Of a stretch of DNA of 64,000 nucleotides, positions 11,250-23,975 are shown piece by piece; position 1 is the stretch's first letter; each line of letters opens with the position of its first letter. The notes under the pieces were generated by a model. It did no database searches and had not been told where the DNA came from. It saw nothing but the letters and a program-made list of their open reading frames with translations. Position numbers and translations under genes: made by a program. The stretch is from Trichosphaerium sp. ATCC 40318 (taxonomy: Eukaryota > Discosea > Flabellinia > Trichosidae): NCBI GenBank assembly GCA_038496445.1, contig JALMLS010000234.1, positions 1-64,000 on the forward strand, in the 5' to 3' direction.

Positions 11250-11634
11250 CAACGTTGGCTCTTTGTTATTAAGTGGCTACAGCTAAGTAACTGTTCACGT
11301 AATAAGCGACGTTGCAAAGCTGTCACGTGGCACAGACAATCACTCTAGAATTACATAGAAAAGTCCGTGGCTGCGATTAACAATATCGTGGTGCTCCTGT
11401 TGTCAGAGTTTTGTTTAGGGTCACTTTCTAGGCGAAAACTGCCTACAAGCAATCACTTTTTTCCAGAAATGTTGAGAGAAAAAAGCTTGACACAAGTTCT
11501 TACAGGAAACTTGTGGCGCAGGTATGACAATGTGCCAGTTACTCTTTAGAATGCTAGTATAAAAACTATTTCAAATGACGTTTAAAGACATGAGTAACCT
11601 GAAACGGCTTGGTTTAAAAAATTCTTTTTTTACT
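11250..11634. other. Intergenic
   Basis: 385 bp between the ArfGAP start and the XPB stop, both on the minus strand. No gene signal; one CACGTG site near 11323. A short plus-strand frame at 11367 lacks any family resemblance. Confidence 0.35.
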
Positions 11635-11682
11635 TCACACGTCGCTTAGAGATCTTTTAATAGCCTCTTGCAACATTTTCTC
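11635..11682 (-). other. Ubiquitin-interacting motif coding segment of XPB
   Basis: The final 16 or so codons encode [16 protein letters not shown], fitting the UIM pattern: acidic run, hydrophobic, then Ala-Leu/Ile-x-x-Ser-Leu. It is joined in phase to the XPB acidic tail by the intron just upstream of about 11821, so it belongs to the same reading frame. Confidence 0.65.
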
Positions 11683-14600
11683 TTCATCATCATCGTCATC
11701 TATATTTATAGCATCACGTGTTGGCGATGATTTGCGTTTAGTTTTATCTTCATCATCACTATCTACATTATAAATATCAAGTACCATGTCACTCTGCGTT
11801 GTAAAGTCGCTCAGTTTACCTAATAATAAATAGTAAGATTCAATGCTAAAATGCTTGAAGTGCTGTCTTTTGTACTCATTGTTTTAGTTAGCTTAGGCTT
11901 TGGCGACTTTTGTCCAAAAAGAGCTTCTTCATCATCATCCGATTCAACAAGTTCTTCATGAAGTCTAAGTGTATGTTGTAATAGCTCAAGCTTTTTAAAG
12001 AAGTTAATATGTAACAATGCTTCGCTAATGCCTTACTTGAGTGTCCTGAGTTCCATACTTAAGTGTAGGATCATCTACAGAAGGTACACCTGTTACTAGT
12101 TTATAACCATACCCTTTGAATCACACTGTAAGCGCTCACATTTGTAATAAAGGGGATTTTGTTTTCACCTTGGTTTATCAAGTATTGTTGTCTTTTTTGA
12201 CTGTACACTTCCTCTCTTGTACCCTTCGAAACAAGGATATAGAAAAAAGCGTCATACTCTTTCTCTTGTTCATCTTCAAATATCCTAAACTGTGTATTGT
12301 ACTTTGGACGAAGAATACGCCCTAAAAAAGCCCAAACATGTAAGTAAATGTATTCTGTTTTGTAGAAAAAAAGTTGCATTTCTGTTCGTCCAGTTACCCC
12401 CTTTCTAAGTTTAACATTGGTTACATACCTAAACGTTGTGCTTCTTGTCTTCTTGATCCAAAATGACCAGATATCTCAACAATGACATTTGCTTGAGGTA
12501 GATTAAGTGAATTATCTCCAACTTTTGATAAAAAAATAGTCTTGACATTCGGAGATGTCTGGAATTGTTGTAATATCTTAACACGGTTTTTATGACTTGT
12601 TGATCCATGTATACATGGCTTATTTAATATCTTAGCATAGTGCTCCAAAGCATAAATATTATCAGAGAAAACAATAATATTATGACCTTTTGCTTCATGT
12701 TCTCTTATAAGAAACTCACAAGCCCTGAACTTATTCGGGTTCATAACACCCAGTATAAGCTTTGTCCTAAATTAAAAGAGCCATCAATCATTAAGTCCAT
12801 GAATTAGACAAAAGCCAATAAAATAAAATCACGTGTGATTTTAGTACCTAGAGTTCTTTCTTTCATTGTATTCGTTCATAAATTCATCGCTCATTGGGCA
12901 ACTCACCTTTACTTCAATAAGCCACAAGATAAACCATAAACCCGGTACCTCAGCACACTGAACTGTTGCAATATGACCAGCTTGAGCCAAATCAAGCCAA
13001 TTAGCTTCATATAATTTAGGACCAATCAAAAACCTTAAGTCATCAATTTTCTGATCTTCCCTAACAAGTGTCGCTATTTTTTATTAGCGTCATTCTTATA
13101 ACCAAACACAGCTCTAGGTTCATACCTGTAAGACCAAGTTTGCAATGAATAGGAGCAACGCTTAAAGCGTTTCTAAAAGTTTCTGCAGGTGCAACATGAA
13201 CTTCGTCAAGCACCATCAAACCCCAGTGTCTAAGTCAAAAAAATTAGGTTCTATTGACTCTTGAACTAAATAGTACGTATTTGATATCCACTTAAGAATC
13301 TCCTTTGAGCGCCCTGATCTTTGTACTTTTGATCCAATCATAGAATACGTTGTAAGTAACACAAAGCAATCATTCAATTCCTTGTTCTACAAACGTGAAG
13401 TGAGAAGAAAAAGTAAAAGGTTTTAAGCCAACAAAGTTAAGTCGCACTGTTGGTTTTCTCCCTGATGTTAATTTGACTATACGTTTGCCTTCAATAGAAG
13501 CCCAATAAACGAATTGTTGTCTCCATTGATTCACAGCAACTCTGTATAGTTCGTTAGAACACGAAACCCAAACTTTGCCAAAAAAAAAATCGTACGAGCT
13601 TGTACACAATACAAGTGTACGCTTCTTTATAGCGTTTGTGGCTGCTACACCAACCAAAGTCTTTCCAGCACCACAGGGTAAAACTATTATACCAGATCTA
13701 GCACGACTAACATAATGATGAGTATTCTAAGCAATGTAACAAGTGTACCTTTGATTAAACATCCTTGCTAAAGAAGTCTTTTGGTACTCCCTTAATAGTG
13801 TATCACGTTTCAATGATATCTTAATATCTCTTGCTAGTTTATCCTTTTGGTAACTATACTCTTCAATTAAAGGATATCCTAAATCTATACATCTAGATCT
13901 CACGTGCTAAAAAGCATAAGTTGTCAAAAGAAAAAGTAAAAAATAAAAAGCATAATCATACTGTAGACATTGCCGGAATAATCTCAATGTGACATCTATC
14001 CTCACCATCATCAAAACTATTTTCTTCTTCCTCATCTTCTTTATTATTCTTGTCTTCACCTAATAGGCGTTAAAAAGTGTTTCTAATTGATACTAAAAAC
14101 CAAGCCACCTCCGATATCTATCATAGCCAAGAAATCTTCTTCAGTAGGGAATACAGGTGCTGCGCTGGACGCTACGAACGATTCTACAATACCAGCCTAC
14201 AGAAAAACAATGGCATAAGCGTGTTGTTAGCCTATGGGATCTTGAGGTGTACCTCTGGATTCGCCATAGCAGATTGTATTTCTGAATCTGCTATGAGTAC
14301 TTCAAGTAATTCAACACTTGTTGATTCAATGTAATACTTCACACCAGCTTCTCGAGTCCCTCTAACTACAAGCCTTATACTACCACTCTTAAACGTAGAA
14401 CTCTTTATCAAATCCTTAACTTCATCTGGGATGCTCACCTGGCGTTATTTTAGTTTTTTTCTAGCCAACCATTTTCTTTTTTTACAAAGTGTTTAGGCTT
14501 GTTCCAAAAACATATCGAGAGTAAATTGTTCAACGTTCGTGCCTTTGAGAAGTGTTTAAGCTTATCAATGATTTGATAGGTATTTTGGCCTGTTGATATT

Positions 14601-15267
14601 GCTCCAAATAGAGAAAATTTGCTGAGCTCGTACTCATGTATATACGCGGATCTGGTTGGTTAGAAAGGCGTATTAACAGACGAAAAGTTGACGCATTTTA
14701 TGAGAATTTTTGAAGCTTTTGTTGTACGTGTCAATAGCGTACCTGCAAACTGGTTCAGCGATTGAGATGAGGAACTCGTATGCCTGTTGGTATTGAGGCG
14801 AAAAACGTTCAAGAAAAATACGGCAATTTGGCAGGACAATAATAGGCTTCGACGCGTTCTTGGTGTCGTCTGTGGCCAGTAACGTGTATGTTTGCGACAA
14901 ATCCTTATAAACAAGTGTTGGTGTAACCAAACCGTGGTATGCGGGTTTTCTACGCGTCTTCTTTGGTTTTTTGGCACTTTGCTGTGGTGAATCAATGTCT
15001 AGAATTTCAACATCACTGTCATCATCTTTACTATCGGAAACACCCTCTGACGGTGCTTTACGACGTTTTTTAAGCTTGGGAGCTTCATTTTTGCCGGATA
15101 CACTGTCTGTATTTCTCTTTCGCTTACTTCTCAACTGTACTTTTAATTGTGTATCTGTACGTACTAAGACAAGTGTCTACAAACAAAAACAGTTTAAACG
15201 AACCGTCAGGCTCAGCTTCATCGCTACTAGCAATTGCAACAACGTCAGAAAACTCATCACTGCTCAT
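11635..15267 (-). CDS. XPB: TFIIH DNA helicase/translocase XPB (ERCC3/Ssl2) with C-terminal UIM
   Basis: 3'-5' DNA translocase of TFIIH, needed for promoter opening and nucleotide excision repair. ATG at 15267 opens a short acidic exon; a spliced basic exon follows ('[11 protein letters not shown]'). Then come the XPB N-terminal domain ('[20 protein letters not shown]'), Walker A '[20 protein letters not shown]', DEVH box '[16 protein letters not shown]', and helicase lobe 2 with '[19 protein letters not shown]', '[20 protein letters not shown]' and '[11 protein letters not shown]'. '[17 protein letters not shown]' matches the conserved XPB end. Beyond it is an acidic tail; a 57-nt intron then joins the last exon, ending '[16 protein letters not shown]', a ubiquitin-interacting motif not usual in XPB. 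About ten introns, several holding CACGTG. Confidence 0.93.
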
Positions 15268-15396
15268 ACCACGCGCAGTACCAGCGTTTAGACTCCGAAA
15301 ATGCTAAAAAAGCAAATGAGTTAAGTGTGGAACTGCTAAGCGTCAGCTGTTTTTCTTACCTCATTTTGACACTTGCTGGATTTTGGCTGACACGTG
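15268..15396. promoter_or_regulatory. Short bidirectional promoter between XPB and GH28
   Basis: Only 129 bp separate the divergent start codons of XPB and the polygalacturonase. CACGTG sits at about 15391 directly before the GH28 ATG. A shared promoter is inferred from spacing only. Confidence 0.35.
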
Positions 15397-17637
15397 ATGG
15401 TTATGTTTATTGACCAGAAGACTACAGTACGATTAGCATCGTACTACGAAGTAACAGTTTGGTATTGTATTAGGTTGTCTTGTTGATTTTTTGTACTGTT
15501 GTTAGCGCAAGTATTAATGTTAATGTAACTACATATGGCGCTAAAGGTACGCTTTACACTTGTTAACATGAGAATGAAGACATTTAGGTGACGGCAAAAC
15601 AAACGACCACAACGCTATTGTAGCTGCTATTTCAGCGTGTAAAACGTCAGGAGGCGGCGAAGTAGGCCTTTTTATAACTAATTGACTTACTAAAAGAATG
15701 TAGGTACGCTTCACAGCGCCTGGAAGATACCTAACCGCGCCATTTAATTTAACTGATAATTTAACGTACAATTATGACAACTTTTCTAAAGCCAGTTCAA
15801 TAATTCTCTTACAGCCTGAGAGTTGATCCTGGCGCCACTATTCTCGCCATAGATGATGAGGTACTGAGTGTTATTAGCAAAAAGCGTAATTTTATTAAAC
15901 TTGGTTGATTCTAGACGAAGTGGCCTGTTATACCACCAATGCCTTCTTATGGTACCGGAAGAGAGCTTCCTGGGCCTAGATACACATCATTTATCCATGG
16001 GCAACATTTACAAAACGTTGAGATTACAGGTCTGTATTTTTGTGGTTTTCTGATTTTGTGCTTTATTTTCTGGTTTTTTTCTGATTACTTACATTACTTA
16101 GGCGGTGGTACAATAGATGGGCAAGGCGCATATTGGTGGAAGTTATTCGAATCAAAGAATCTTAAACATACAAGAGGGTACGATAGAGCTTTAAAGCGTA
16201 GTAGAGTTTGTAACAAACAAATAGACGGCTTATTGAATTCATGTGGACAAATCATGTGTTGATACATAATATACATCTTCAAAACAGCCCATTTTGGACT
16301 GTTCACCCAGTTTACTGTGACGATGTAACAGTACGCAATGTCTCGATTAAGAACCCTGCTAGTAGTCCCAACACAGATGGTACGAAACAATGAGATGTAA
16401 AAAAGAAGCTAATAATATTTAGGCGTTGATCCTGACTCTTCAACAAATGTGCTTATTGAAAATTGTACTATTGATGTTGGGTGCGTTACTTATTCTTTAG
16501 AATATATGGATATCTAAAAATAAAATAGCGATGATATGATTGCTATCAAAAGCGGCATGAATGAAGCAGGAGTTAAGTATGGAAGACCAAGGTATCCGAA
16601 TTCTTTTTTATTCGAAAACCCAATTGCCCCCACAGGGCTCAAGAAGCTTTTCTTCCTATCCCCACTTTTGGTCTAGTTTTATATGCTATATCTTGTTAGC
16701 AACATCAAAGAAAATATTCACGTGTGCACGTGTCAAGGAGAGTTGTTATTTAGCGTTTATTCATTTTTTAGCGGAAATATGACTATCAGAAACAACCTAT
16801 TCCTAAATGGACATGGCGCTTCTATTGGATCTGAAATGTCTGGTGGTGTTTTTAATATCACTTTTGATAATAACATCTTCAAAAATACAGAAAGGTATCC
16901 ACACTCTTTGCATGCTAAAGAGCCTTGACATTTTTTCTTTTTTTTCGTTTTTCAAAAAAAAACTGTCAACCTTTTTATCGCATTTATACTTAAACTGAGT
17001 TTACTTTATAGGGGTTGTCGTATAAAAACCGAGGCTGATCGGGGAGGGTATGTTAAAAACGTAATATTTAAGAACATGGTTATAAACAATGTAAAAGAGG
17101 TAAACAACAAAACTCTAAAAGAAATTTAACAATTTTTCACAAATCTTAACACCAATGTAGGTTATATCTGTCAGTATGTTTTGTGCGTATTGTTAAAGTA
17201 GAGAGTAATAGGTGGTTTAATATTGTTTTAGATGGATTTGATACTACATCTCAAGGCCAGAGAGACGATAAAGCTATGGCTTTACCTCTTCCTATTTTTG
17301 AAGACTTTACTTTTTCTAATCTAACTGCAAATGATTGTGAAAGTGCAGGACAAATCCAATGTCTCGAGGGAAGTCCATGTACTTCACTAAACCTAGAAGA
17401 CATACACATAGGAGTACGTTATTTTAATAGCAGAATATTGTAACATAACAGCCATTTTCTGAGTGTTTTATTTCATCGGCCAAGCGGAAATTTTGAGCCG
17501 AGCCATAACATACAATTTCTAAGCATTATAAATAGGCAAAAACAGGTTTCACGTGTGGCTATGCTTTTGGCAAATACAGGGACGTTTCACCAACACCTTG
17601 TATAAAGTCTGAACAGAGCAGCAAGTTGTCAATATAA
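15397..17637 (+). CDS. Secreted polygalacturonase (GH28)
   Basis: Hydrolyses alpha-1,4-galacturonan of pectin. Start at ATG 15397 or 15403. An intron (15424-15472) splices into a signal peptide 'VVLLIFCTVVSASI', then the GH28 opening 'VTTYGAKGDGKTNDHNAIV'. Further exons give 'VRFTAPGRYLTAPFNLT', 'RVDPGATILAIDDE', 'GRELPGPRYTSFIHG', 'GGGTIDGQGAYWWKLF', 'NTDGVDPDSSTNVLIENC', 'GDDMIAIKSGMNEAG' and 'GHGASIGSEMSGGVFNI'. These contain the GH28 catalytic landmarks: NTDG, the aspartates of GDD, GHG with its His, and a later R-I-K ('CRIKTEADRGG'). The C-terminal exon (about 17543-17637) gives 'CGYAFGKYRDVSPTPCI', the usual family ending. About nine introns. Right size (about 430 aa) and apparently intact. 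Confidence 0.92.
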
Positions 17638-18199
17638 ACACTACTATTCAGCGTAATTAATATGCCTAATTCTCGTCAGGTTTTCACACGTGTTGTCGTT
17701 TTAATACCAAGTCTGTTCCCGTTTTGGTATTCCGTACTGAAATGTAAACTGGATGAAGATATGACAATGACTGTCTTCGTTTAAAAGTCAGAGATACCAT
17801 TAGATTGAAATAGGCATACAACGTGGATCACAAATGAAAAAAATAGTTCACAAAAGAAAAGGAATCCCTTTAGGCTGAATGTCATTTACTTTTTGTACCA
17901 CGGTTTATTGACATGTTGTGAGGTCTATACATACTCTAAAATAGAGTGTACGCACACACTGGGTCACACTCATGACGATTTCATTGCACTAAGTATACAT
18001 TCTGATCAACACAAGGAAACGCATTATATTACTTTCCCAAAAATGCAATAAAATTGTATCCATCAACTGACTAATTTTAAGTTTGGTTTATTGTAAAACA
18101 CTGAAAAATCGTGCTAGATGGAATACATAAAAAGCTGCAAGAATTGTCTTTATCACATAAAAACTAAATCATTAAGCTCTCTTTGCTTTACTTCTAAAA
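17638..18199. other. Convergent intergenic region
   Basis: 560 bp between the ends of GH28 and the small membrane protein. No exon recognised; CACGTG near 17685. Confidence 0.4.
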
Positions 18200-18648
18200 T
18201 CAAGCATATGTAGGTTGTGCGTTCTTTTTGCGAGCACACATGACACATCCAACAATGCATCCAATACAACAACCCAAAATAAGAATACCAACTACCACAT
18301 CGTTAGAAGAGGGAAAAGAAAAAGGAATGAAGCAAACAGTAACAACATACCAACAATACCAACAGGTAGAACCCACTTCCTAAGGCAGCTTGAGCCTACA
18401 AGTTGACCCGTACAACACTTTGCATTTATTCCAGTGTCTTTATCTAGCCAAGAACCGTTGCATGTACAGCAATAATTAGTGCCAAGGTACGTAACGGAAA
18501 TGTCTTTGCTAGGGCAGTTGTCTCCTGGTGCACAAGCTATCCCGCCGTCGTGTGGTAGTGCTGATAAGTCTAGTGTCTCTGCAAGGTAAGCTGAGGCTTG
18601 TAGGCATGCAAAGGAAAGTATTAGGACGAAGAGAGTTGTTGTAGTCAT
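18200..18648 (-). CDS. Small type I membrane protein with Cys-rich ectodomain
   Basis: ATG at 18648 starts a signal peptide ('TTTTLFVLILSFACLQASA'). An ectodomain of about 70 residues with ten cysteines follows, including 'ACAPGDNC', 'YCCTCNGSW' and 'KCCTGQLVGSSC'. One intron (about 18283-18348) splits the transmembrane helix: 'LPVGIV' joins 'VGILILGCCIGCIVGCVM'. It ends with a short basic cytoplasmic tail, 'CARKKNAQPTYA'. The layout of signal, Cys-rich lumen, one membrane span and short tail resembles small shisa-like membrane adaptors, but the family is not recognised. An upstream in-frame methionine exists but would bury the signal peptide. Confidence 0.65.
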
Positions 18649-18995
18649 AGGTTCGAAAATGATGTTTGGTTTCTTTGGAACAAGTTGGGAATTCACAGAA
18701 TACCCAGTTTTTTGCTGGGTATTTCTCTGCACAGCAAAAATTCAAGGATCGTTCTTTAATTTATACTACAATTAGGTATTTATATTGTAACAAAGAGGGT
18801 AGATATCCAAAAAGAGACGCTCTATGAATTGCACAAAACTATTTAGCAAAAAACCACAGTTTGTGACGTTTTTCTTAGATTCTTAGGGTACCACTGGTTC
18901 AACTATCCTTGCACGAAGACGGTGAACCTAATCTTAGGGACCGTACATTAACTAGCAACCTTCGGGTTAGTCATTTACCCAAGGCATGCGTAGTA

Positions 18996-19145
18996 TTACA
19001 CGAGCAGATTTTCACAACAAAAACACTCCCAAACGTAATAGTTTTTGCTTGGATCATCAAGGAAACTACACTCACGTGGTAGGCCGGCGTAACCGATGTT
19101 TGTTTTATCAGCTTCATAAATATCCCACACGCGAATTCGATGCTG
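18996..19145 (-). other. Possible orphan coding exon
   Basis: An open stretch after a TTTACAG acceptor reads 'RVWDIYEADKTNIGYAGL', then 'CSFLDDPSKNYYVWECFCC', before a TAA. Composition looks protein-like, but there is no ATG and I could not join it in phase to the neighbouring gene. It may be part of an undetected small gene or chance. Confidence 0.25.
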
Positions 19146-19229
19146 TAAACCGCTTTATTTGGCATATTGTTGCTGTTTAAACACTTCTTTCTTGCGTATA
19201 TTATGTGCAATAAGAAAGATTGGTTATGT

Positions 19230-21058
19230 TCACAACGTGAAGAGATCATTTGCTTTTACAAAGAGGACCCTAAATATTTTCGTTATTACACAAAAAGTTC
19301 AAAAAACATACAACCAAAAAAATGTACCTCTGTGTTCCTCTTCTTACTTTTGATAGACCTTTTGGTATTGGTTTTCTATACTTTGATAGTATAGGTAATA
19401 TACATGTTCCGTAGTTATGTACTAGTTGGGATAAAGAAATACGAAACCAATCATTTTTTGATGTTAGATTATAGGTCTTTTTAACTTGTTGAATAAAATC
19501 ATACTCCCTGCTTTTGTCCCACGTTTGTGTACTTAAGATATGCTCTACAGAATAAGGTATTAGCTCACAGATATTATTAAATCATAATGCGTACTGGTTC
19601 GGGTTCTAAAGGCATCAAGACGCCATGGGTGATCAGGATACATATCTTGAACCAAGTTTTTCAAATCTCCATAATACCTTTCCGACATTCAGTTTCTGTT
19701 TGTATAAAAACTTTTCACTTACCCTATAATTCCTGAAGCTATTGATTTAATTTTACTGTGTTTTATACTATGCCATTCATCTATACTAAAAATACCAAGG
19801 CTTTTTTCTAGCTAAGAAAATCTGTTGGAACCACAAGAGACTCAAAAAAAATTATCAAAAAAAAAAAGAGCTTCTTACACTACGAACAACATTTAGTCTA
19901 TTATGAGATTTACTCCAGTAATTCATCGGCACTGATGCTGTAATAACATTAAAAAACAAAAGGAAAATCTAAGAGATATACCAAATCGCCATGACTCCCA
20001 TCTATAATCTGGATACATATCATGTAAGCACCGATGTAACGAACCGCCATAATACCTTTAAAAAAAAGTCACAAGATAACTTTTAAGTCAAAGGCCACCC
20101 CACGTGCGTACATGTATATCATATCGGAACCTGGTACTTGTTTAATTTGACGTGTGGTAACTGTATACCAATCTTCAATCTTATTTATTTCTTGCTTTTT
20201 TTCATACTAATATTTCCATTTGAGTCAGAACATGCTTTACTGGTTTTATAGGTTAAAAATCGTACATCTATCAACCAAGCAAGTCTGTTAGCATAAATAT
20301 GCCATCCGTGATGTGGAGAAACCTTTGCTATTTAGACACGTGTGAGTACAAAGCAAAGAAGCAACAACAATAGTACTAAATTTCCAAGATTGCCAAGATG
20401 TATCACTATAAACTGCCCTTATCATAGCTACTAATGAACCCTTGTACTTGCTTGACTTTTATTAGACGAACTACTAGCTACGTAGATCACTTCTTACGCT
20501 AAAATTTTCTTTCCTCCTGCATTGACAATATCGTCACCTGAGACTTGATACCAATCATCTATTTTTTTAATGTCAAGTTGTTCTTCAATCTATACTTCCG
20601 TTATAACCTATTTTGAAACAAAAATAAATAGTGTACATCTCTAACTACATCAATGACATTACTATGATTATCCCAAAATCTTTCAGATACACATCCTGAT
20701 GAAGTGTCAAAGGTTGAAAGTTTTTCCCTTTTTCTGAAAAAAGCAAAAAATAGTATTTAAGCGTTTTCTCACGTACTAAATTTTGTTTGCTTCCATTGAA
20801 CATCAGGATAGGCGTTGGTTAGTGCTAAGCTTACGGAACCACCACCAGATCTGGTTTTAAAATTAGTTATCTAGTTTTAACTGTTCAATCGCTAATTACC
20901 GTATAAATCGGTGTCCTCCCGCCTGTATAACATCTCTATACGTTACATTATACCAATCACGTAGAGAAGTAATGCCAAGCTTCGCTTCTACCTACAAACG
21001 TATTATAACGCGTTTTACGCAATAAGATAACCTTCATGACAGACGCTAAGCACGCCAT
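19230..21058 (-). CDS. DWY-repeat protein without nuclease domain
   Basis: Built from many small exons. ATG at 21058 begins 'MACLASVMK'; a 40-nt intron leads to 'VEAKLGITSLRDWYNVTYRD' and 'AGGHRFIR'. Following exons give 'GGSVSLALTNAYPDVQW', 'IEEQLDIKKIDDWYQVSGDD', 'GSLVAMIRAVYSDTSWQSWK', 'IEDWYTVTTRQIKQV', 'GGSLHRCLHDMYPDYRWESW', 'GDLKNLVQDMYPDHPWRLD' and 'WDKSREYDFIQQVKKTYNL'. That is about five copies of a 65-70 residue unit: W, NQR-like, L..L, DWY.V, GG..., SL..AL..(V/M)YPD..W..WKF. The same unit occurs in the gene at 39146. Here the chain appears to end 'RVLFVKANDLFTL' without the endonuclease-like domain. Function unknown; the modular plan suggests nucleic-acid recognition. Repeats are well kept, so I do not call a pseudogene. 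Confidence 0.65.
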
Positions 21059-21206
21059 GGCTAAACGTCACTAAAAGCCTCGAAACGGCCTCTCTGCTAT
21101 CCGTTTTGATACGGTCCACTTCCAGCAAACTAACAACACATTACACAGAACTTAAGCAAACATACAAGGTAATTTGTATTCAACGTTTTTATTTCTTTGA
21201 GAAAAA

Positions 21207-23975
21207 TTATGACGATCGCAATGCTTGCAAATTCTCAAGCTCTTGTTGTAAATCTGCAGTCTTACGACACTCCTAAGCTTATATTAAACAACTTCGTCCT
21301 TATACTACAACCGTACCTCTTGAAACTCCTTGGCGGCCTTATAATACGCACGCTCTTTCTCAACCAAAGTCTGGTATTGCTCATCACTGAGATCTCTTGT
21401 CTCCTAAAATCAAAAAATGAGATACAGAAGAACGTGATTCTACACGTCTTCAGATTGTTTTTACTTTGTCTGTGATACGTACCTTTGATTGCTCTACCAT
21501 GTCCTTTGCCCGTGTGAGATTATCTCTAACAGACTTTTCGATCTGATCGAGAGACTCCAAAAACTTTGTTCTGACTGATTTGGATTTTCGTGTTTTTGGA
21601 TATGTATCACGTATGGATTGTAAAATATTGACCTGAAGAGAACATGATTAGCAACCATAAGTGTAACAGCAACTGAGAAGAAAAGCAAGGAGCAGAGGAA
21701 AAGAAAACTAGGCGCAGTACGTACTTCTTTTTCTAAAAATGTTCTTGTATCTTGCAATGTATTAAAAGTATTATAATACTGCTTTGTCTCAGTAAATCTC
21801 ACTGTCATTTGCTCATATAACTCTACAAACTGTTTACTGTATTGTTGTAGTTCCCTACGAGATGGAATCTCATCAATCTTCCTCTTAGCAAGTGCAATAT
21901 CCTATTATTGACAAAAAACATAAGCCACGTGATTTTCAGAATAACTAAAAAGACGTACCCTAGTCTTAGACTTGAGTACTTCATTAACTTTTCTTTGTTT
22001 TTCAGCAAGTTTAGCAAGCTGCGCTTCTGCCAAACGTATCTTCTTTCCTTCTGCAGTTTCGTGTCTATTGGTAAAAAATAAGAAGAACAGTTCATCCAGG
22101 TAGATTTCAAAAAAAAAAATCGGTTCAAAAACATACTTTTGGCTTTTAACAGCCTCAACCCTTGCTTGCCACAAACCAAGCTGCTCTTTACAATTTAGTT
22201 TGAATTCCTTAATTTGGGTCTTAAGGTTCTCATTGAGGCTCACAAGAGCTCGAAGTTGATCAATAAGAGCTTTATTCTGTACAAAAAAATTAGGAAGAGA
22301 TTAAATAATAATAAAAGCTGTTTACCTCTGGTGTTTCCTTTGCAATAAACTCATCAATTCTAGCCTGAATTTGAGCATTCTCAGCCTCGCTTGTTTGTAG
22401 TATCTCTTTAAGTTTCTCTAGACGCGCAAGTAACTTATTACGCCCAGGTTTGAGAGCATCTGCCTTACTAAAAAGAGATAAGTTGTCAAGCTCAAATAGC
22501 AATAATAAATAATTAAGTTTTCGTGTGAACAACGTACGCATCTGCTGCTGCTTTTTGTTTCCTTATTTTACCCAATTGATTCAAATGAGCTTTCTCTTTA
22601 TCAAGAGTCTGAGACTCTTCAGAGTACTTTTTCTTTACTTCTTTCCAAACTTCACCGCCCTTTTGGAAACACGTGATATCAGCAACGAAAACAAATAATA
22701 AAACAAAAAAACAAGCTAATACCGGTACTCACCTCTTGAAGATTTTTTTGTATCATTTGTCGTACATTATCTTCCTCAATACTCTCACCTTGCCCTGTAC
22801 AATGAAGAATGTCAAAACCACGCGTTATGAACAAAGTAGAAAGTACATTTTGACGCAGATTTAAGCATTTTTTGTTGTAACTTTTCGTTCTTCTCCGCTT
22901 CTACAACAACCTCTGCTGCATCCTCTAAATCAAACTGTCAACGCAACGGTGCTATAATCCCTTTCGCAAATATAATATCTTGACGCAAAGGGGGATGATT
23001 TAGAGTACGTACCTGCAGTGGCAAAGTTGTCTAACGGATTCTTTTTATCTTCCTTCGCTCTGTTCTTTTGTTTGAGGGCCATAGTATACAGATACCCTTG
23101 TCCATACTCAACAAGCGTCTTAAATGATAGTTAGCACGCTAGTTGGCGTCAAGGTGTATTTTGTTTCTTTGATTTTACGCACAGCTTGAACTCTGTCATT
23201 TTCTTGGCGCCTGTCACTACGCAGACGCTTGCTACGACGTGTTCTTGATTGTAGTTAGCAACAAATAATTTTTATGGAAGTCATACCTCAATCTGTATTT
23301 TCTAACCACCCCATAGTTGGAGCTGGCGCGATTTAAGTAGTTTAATCCTTTAACTTTGCCTTCTTTGGCTTGACGTTCTTCAGGGAGCTCAAAACCTTTG
23401 TCAAATTGCGCAACAGAGAATAAACGAATGACATCTTCAGTTTGAGACCTAAAATCGGTTAGCAAATCACAAGTGTAAAAAATGTCTAACCTGACTTCTA
23501 TTACTCTGTTCACGAGCCACTTTAGCGCTGGTAGAAGCTTAATGTAATTGAGGTACAGAATTTCATTGGCAACGAGGCGAGTTGGACATTTCATTTTCCT
23601 TAAAGCCTCCACAACATTACCAGATACTTGTCTATCATGAATTTAGTAATTACAGCATATTTTGAAAAAAGAATAAGTAACTTCTGTATTTTGACACGAA
23701 CATTCCAAACAGACGTACACTTTTTCAAACAAACGCGCATTCTCTTGAAAGAGTAGTGCGAAATCGATTTTTACTTGACTGTTCATAATACACCAACACA
23801 TCCCTCCAACAACGCGATCAAAGGGGCTTAGGGTAGTAATACGCGCTCTGAAGTATCCAGCAGCCAATAGCAACCCAATGGTGGCCTCATATTTCTTTAA
23901 CTGCTCAGGATCATCAACATGTTGGGTATTGCCATCTCTCGCGGCTGATTGGCCAGCAGCAATCTTAAAAGACAT
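21207..23975 (-). CDS. CCDC93: CCDC93, CCC/Commander complex subunit
   Basis: CCDC93 belongs to the CCC part of the Commander endosomal recycling complex. ATG at 23975 starts 'MSFKIAAGQSAARDG'. Then come 'LLAAGYFRARITTLSPFDRV' and 'VGGMCWCI', the hallmark N-terminal calponin-like domain, followed by 'KMKCPTRLV' and 'LLPALKWLVNRVIE'. The C-terminal half is a long coiled coil in several exons: 'KKQRKV'-like heptads, 'DIALAKRKIDEIPSRRELQQ', 'QFVELYEQMTVRFTETKQYY', 'ETRDLSDEQYQTLVEKERAY'. It ends 'LQQELENLQALRSS'. Order and length (about 600 aa) match the family. Intron donors are mostly GTACGT; introns near 21926 and 22669 contain CACGTG 10-20 nt before the acceptor or mid-intron. Confidence 0.93.

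Noticed and set aside
18880-18960. tRNA-like sequence with a GGTTCAA stretch
   Set aside because: No matching acceptor stem or anticodon arm could be paired; no tRNA gene is supported anywhere in the window.
19167-19394. 75-codon plus-strand frame ending in a hydrophobic helix
   Set aside because: Lies opposite the last exons of the DWY-repeat gene, whose repeats are clearly coding; the hydrophobic run comes from the complement of poly-A-rich sequence.
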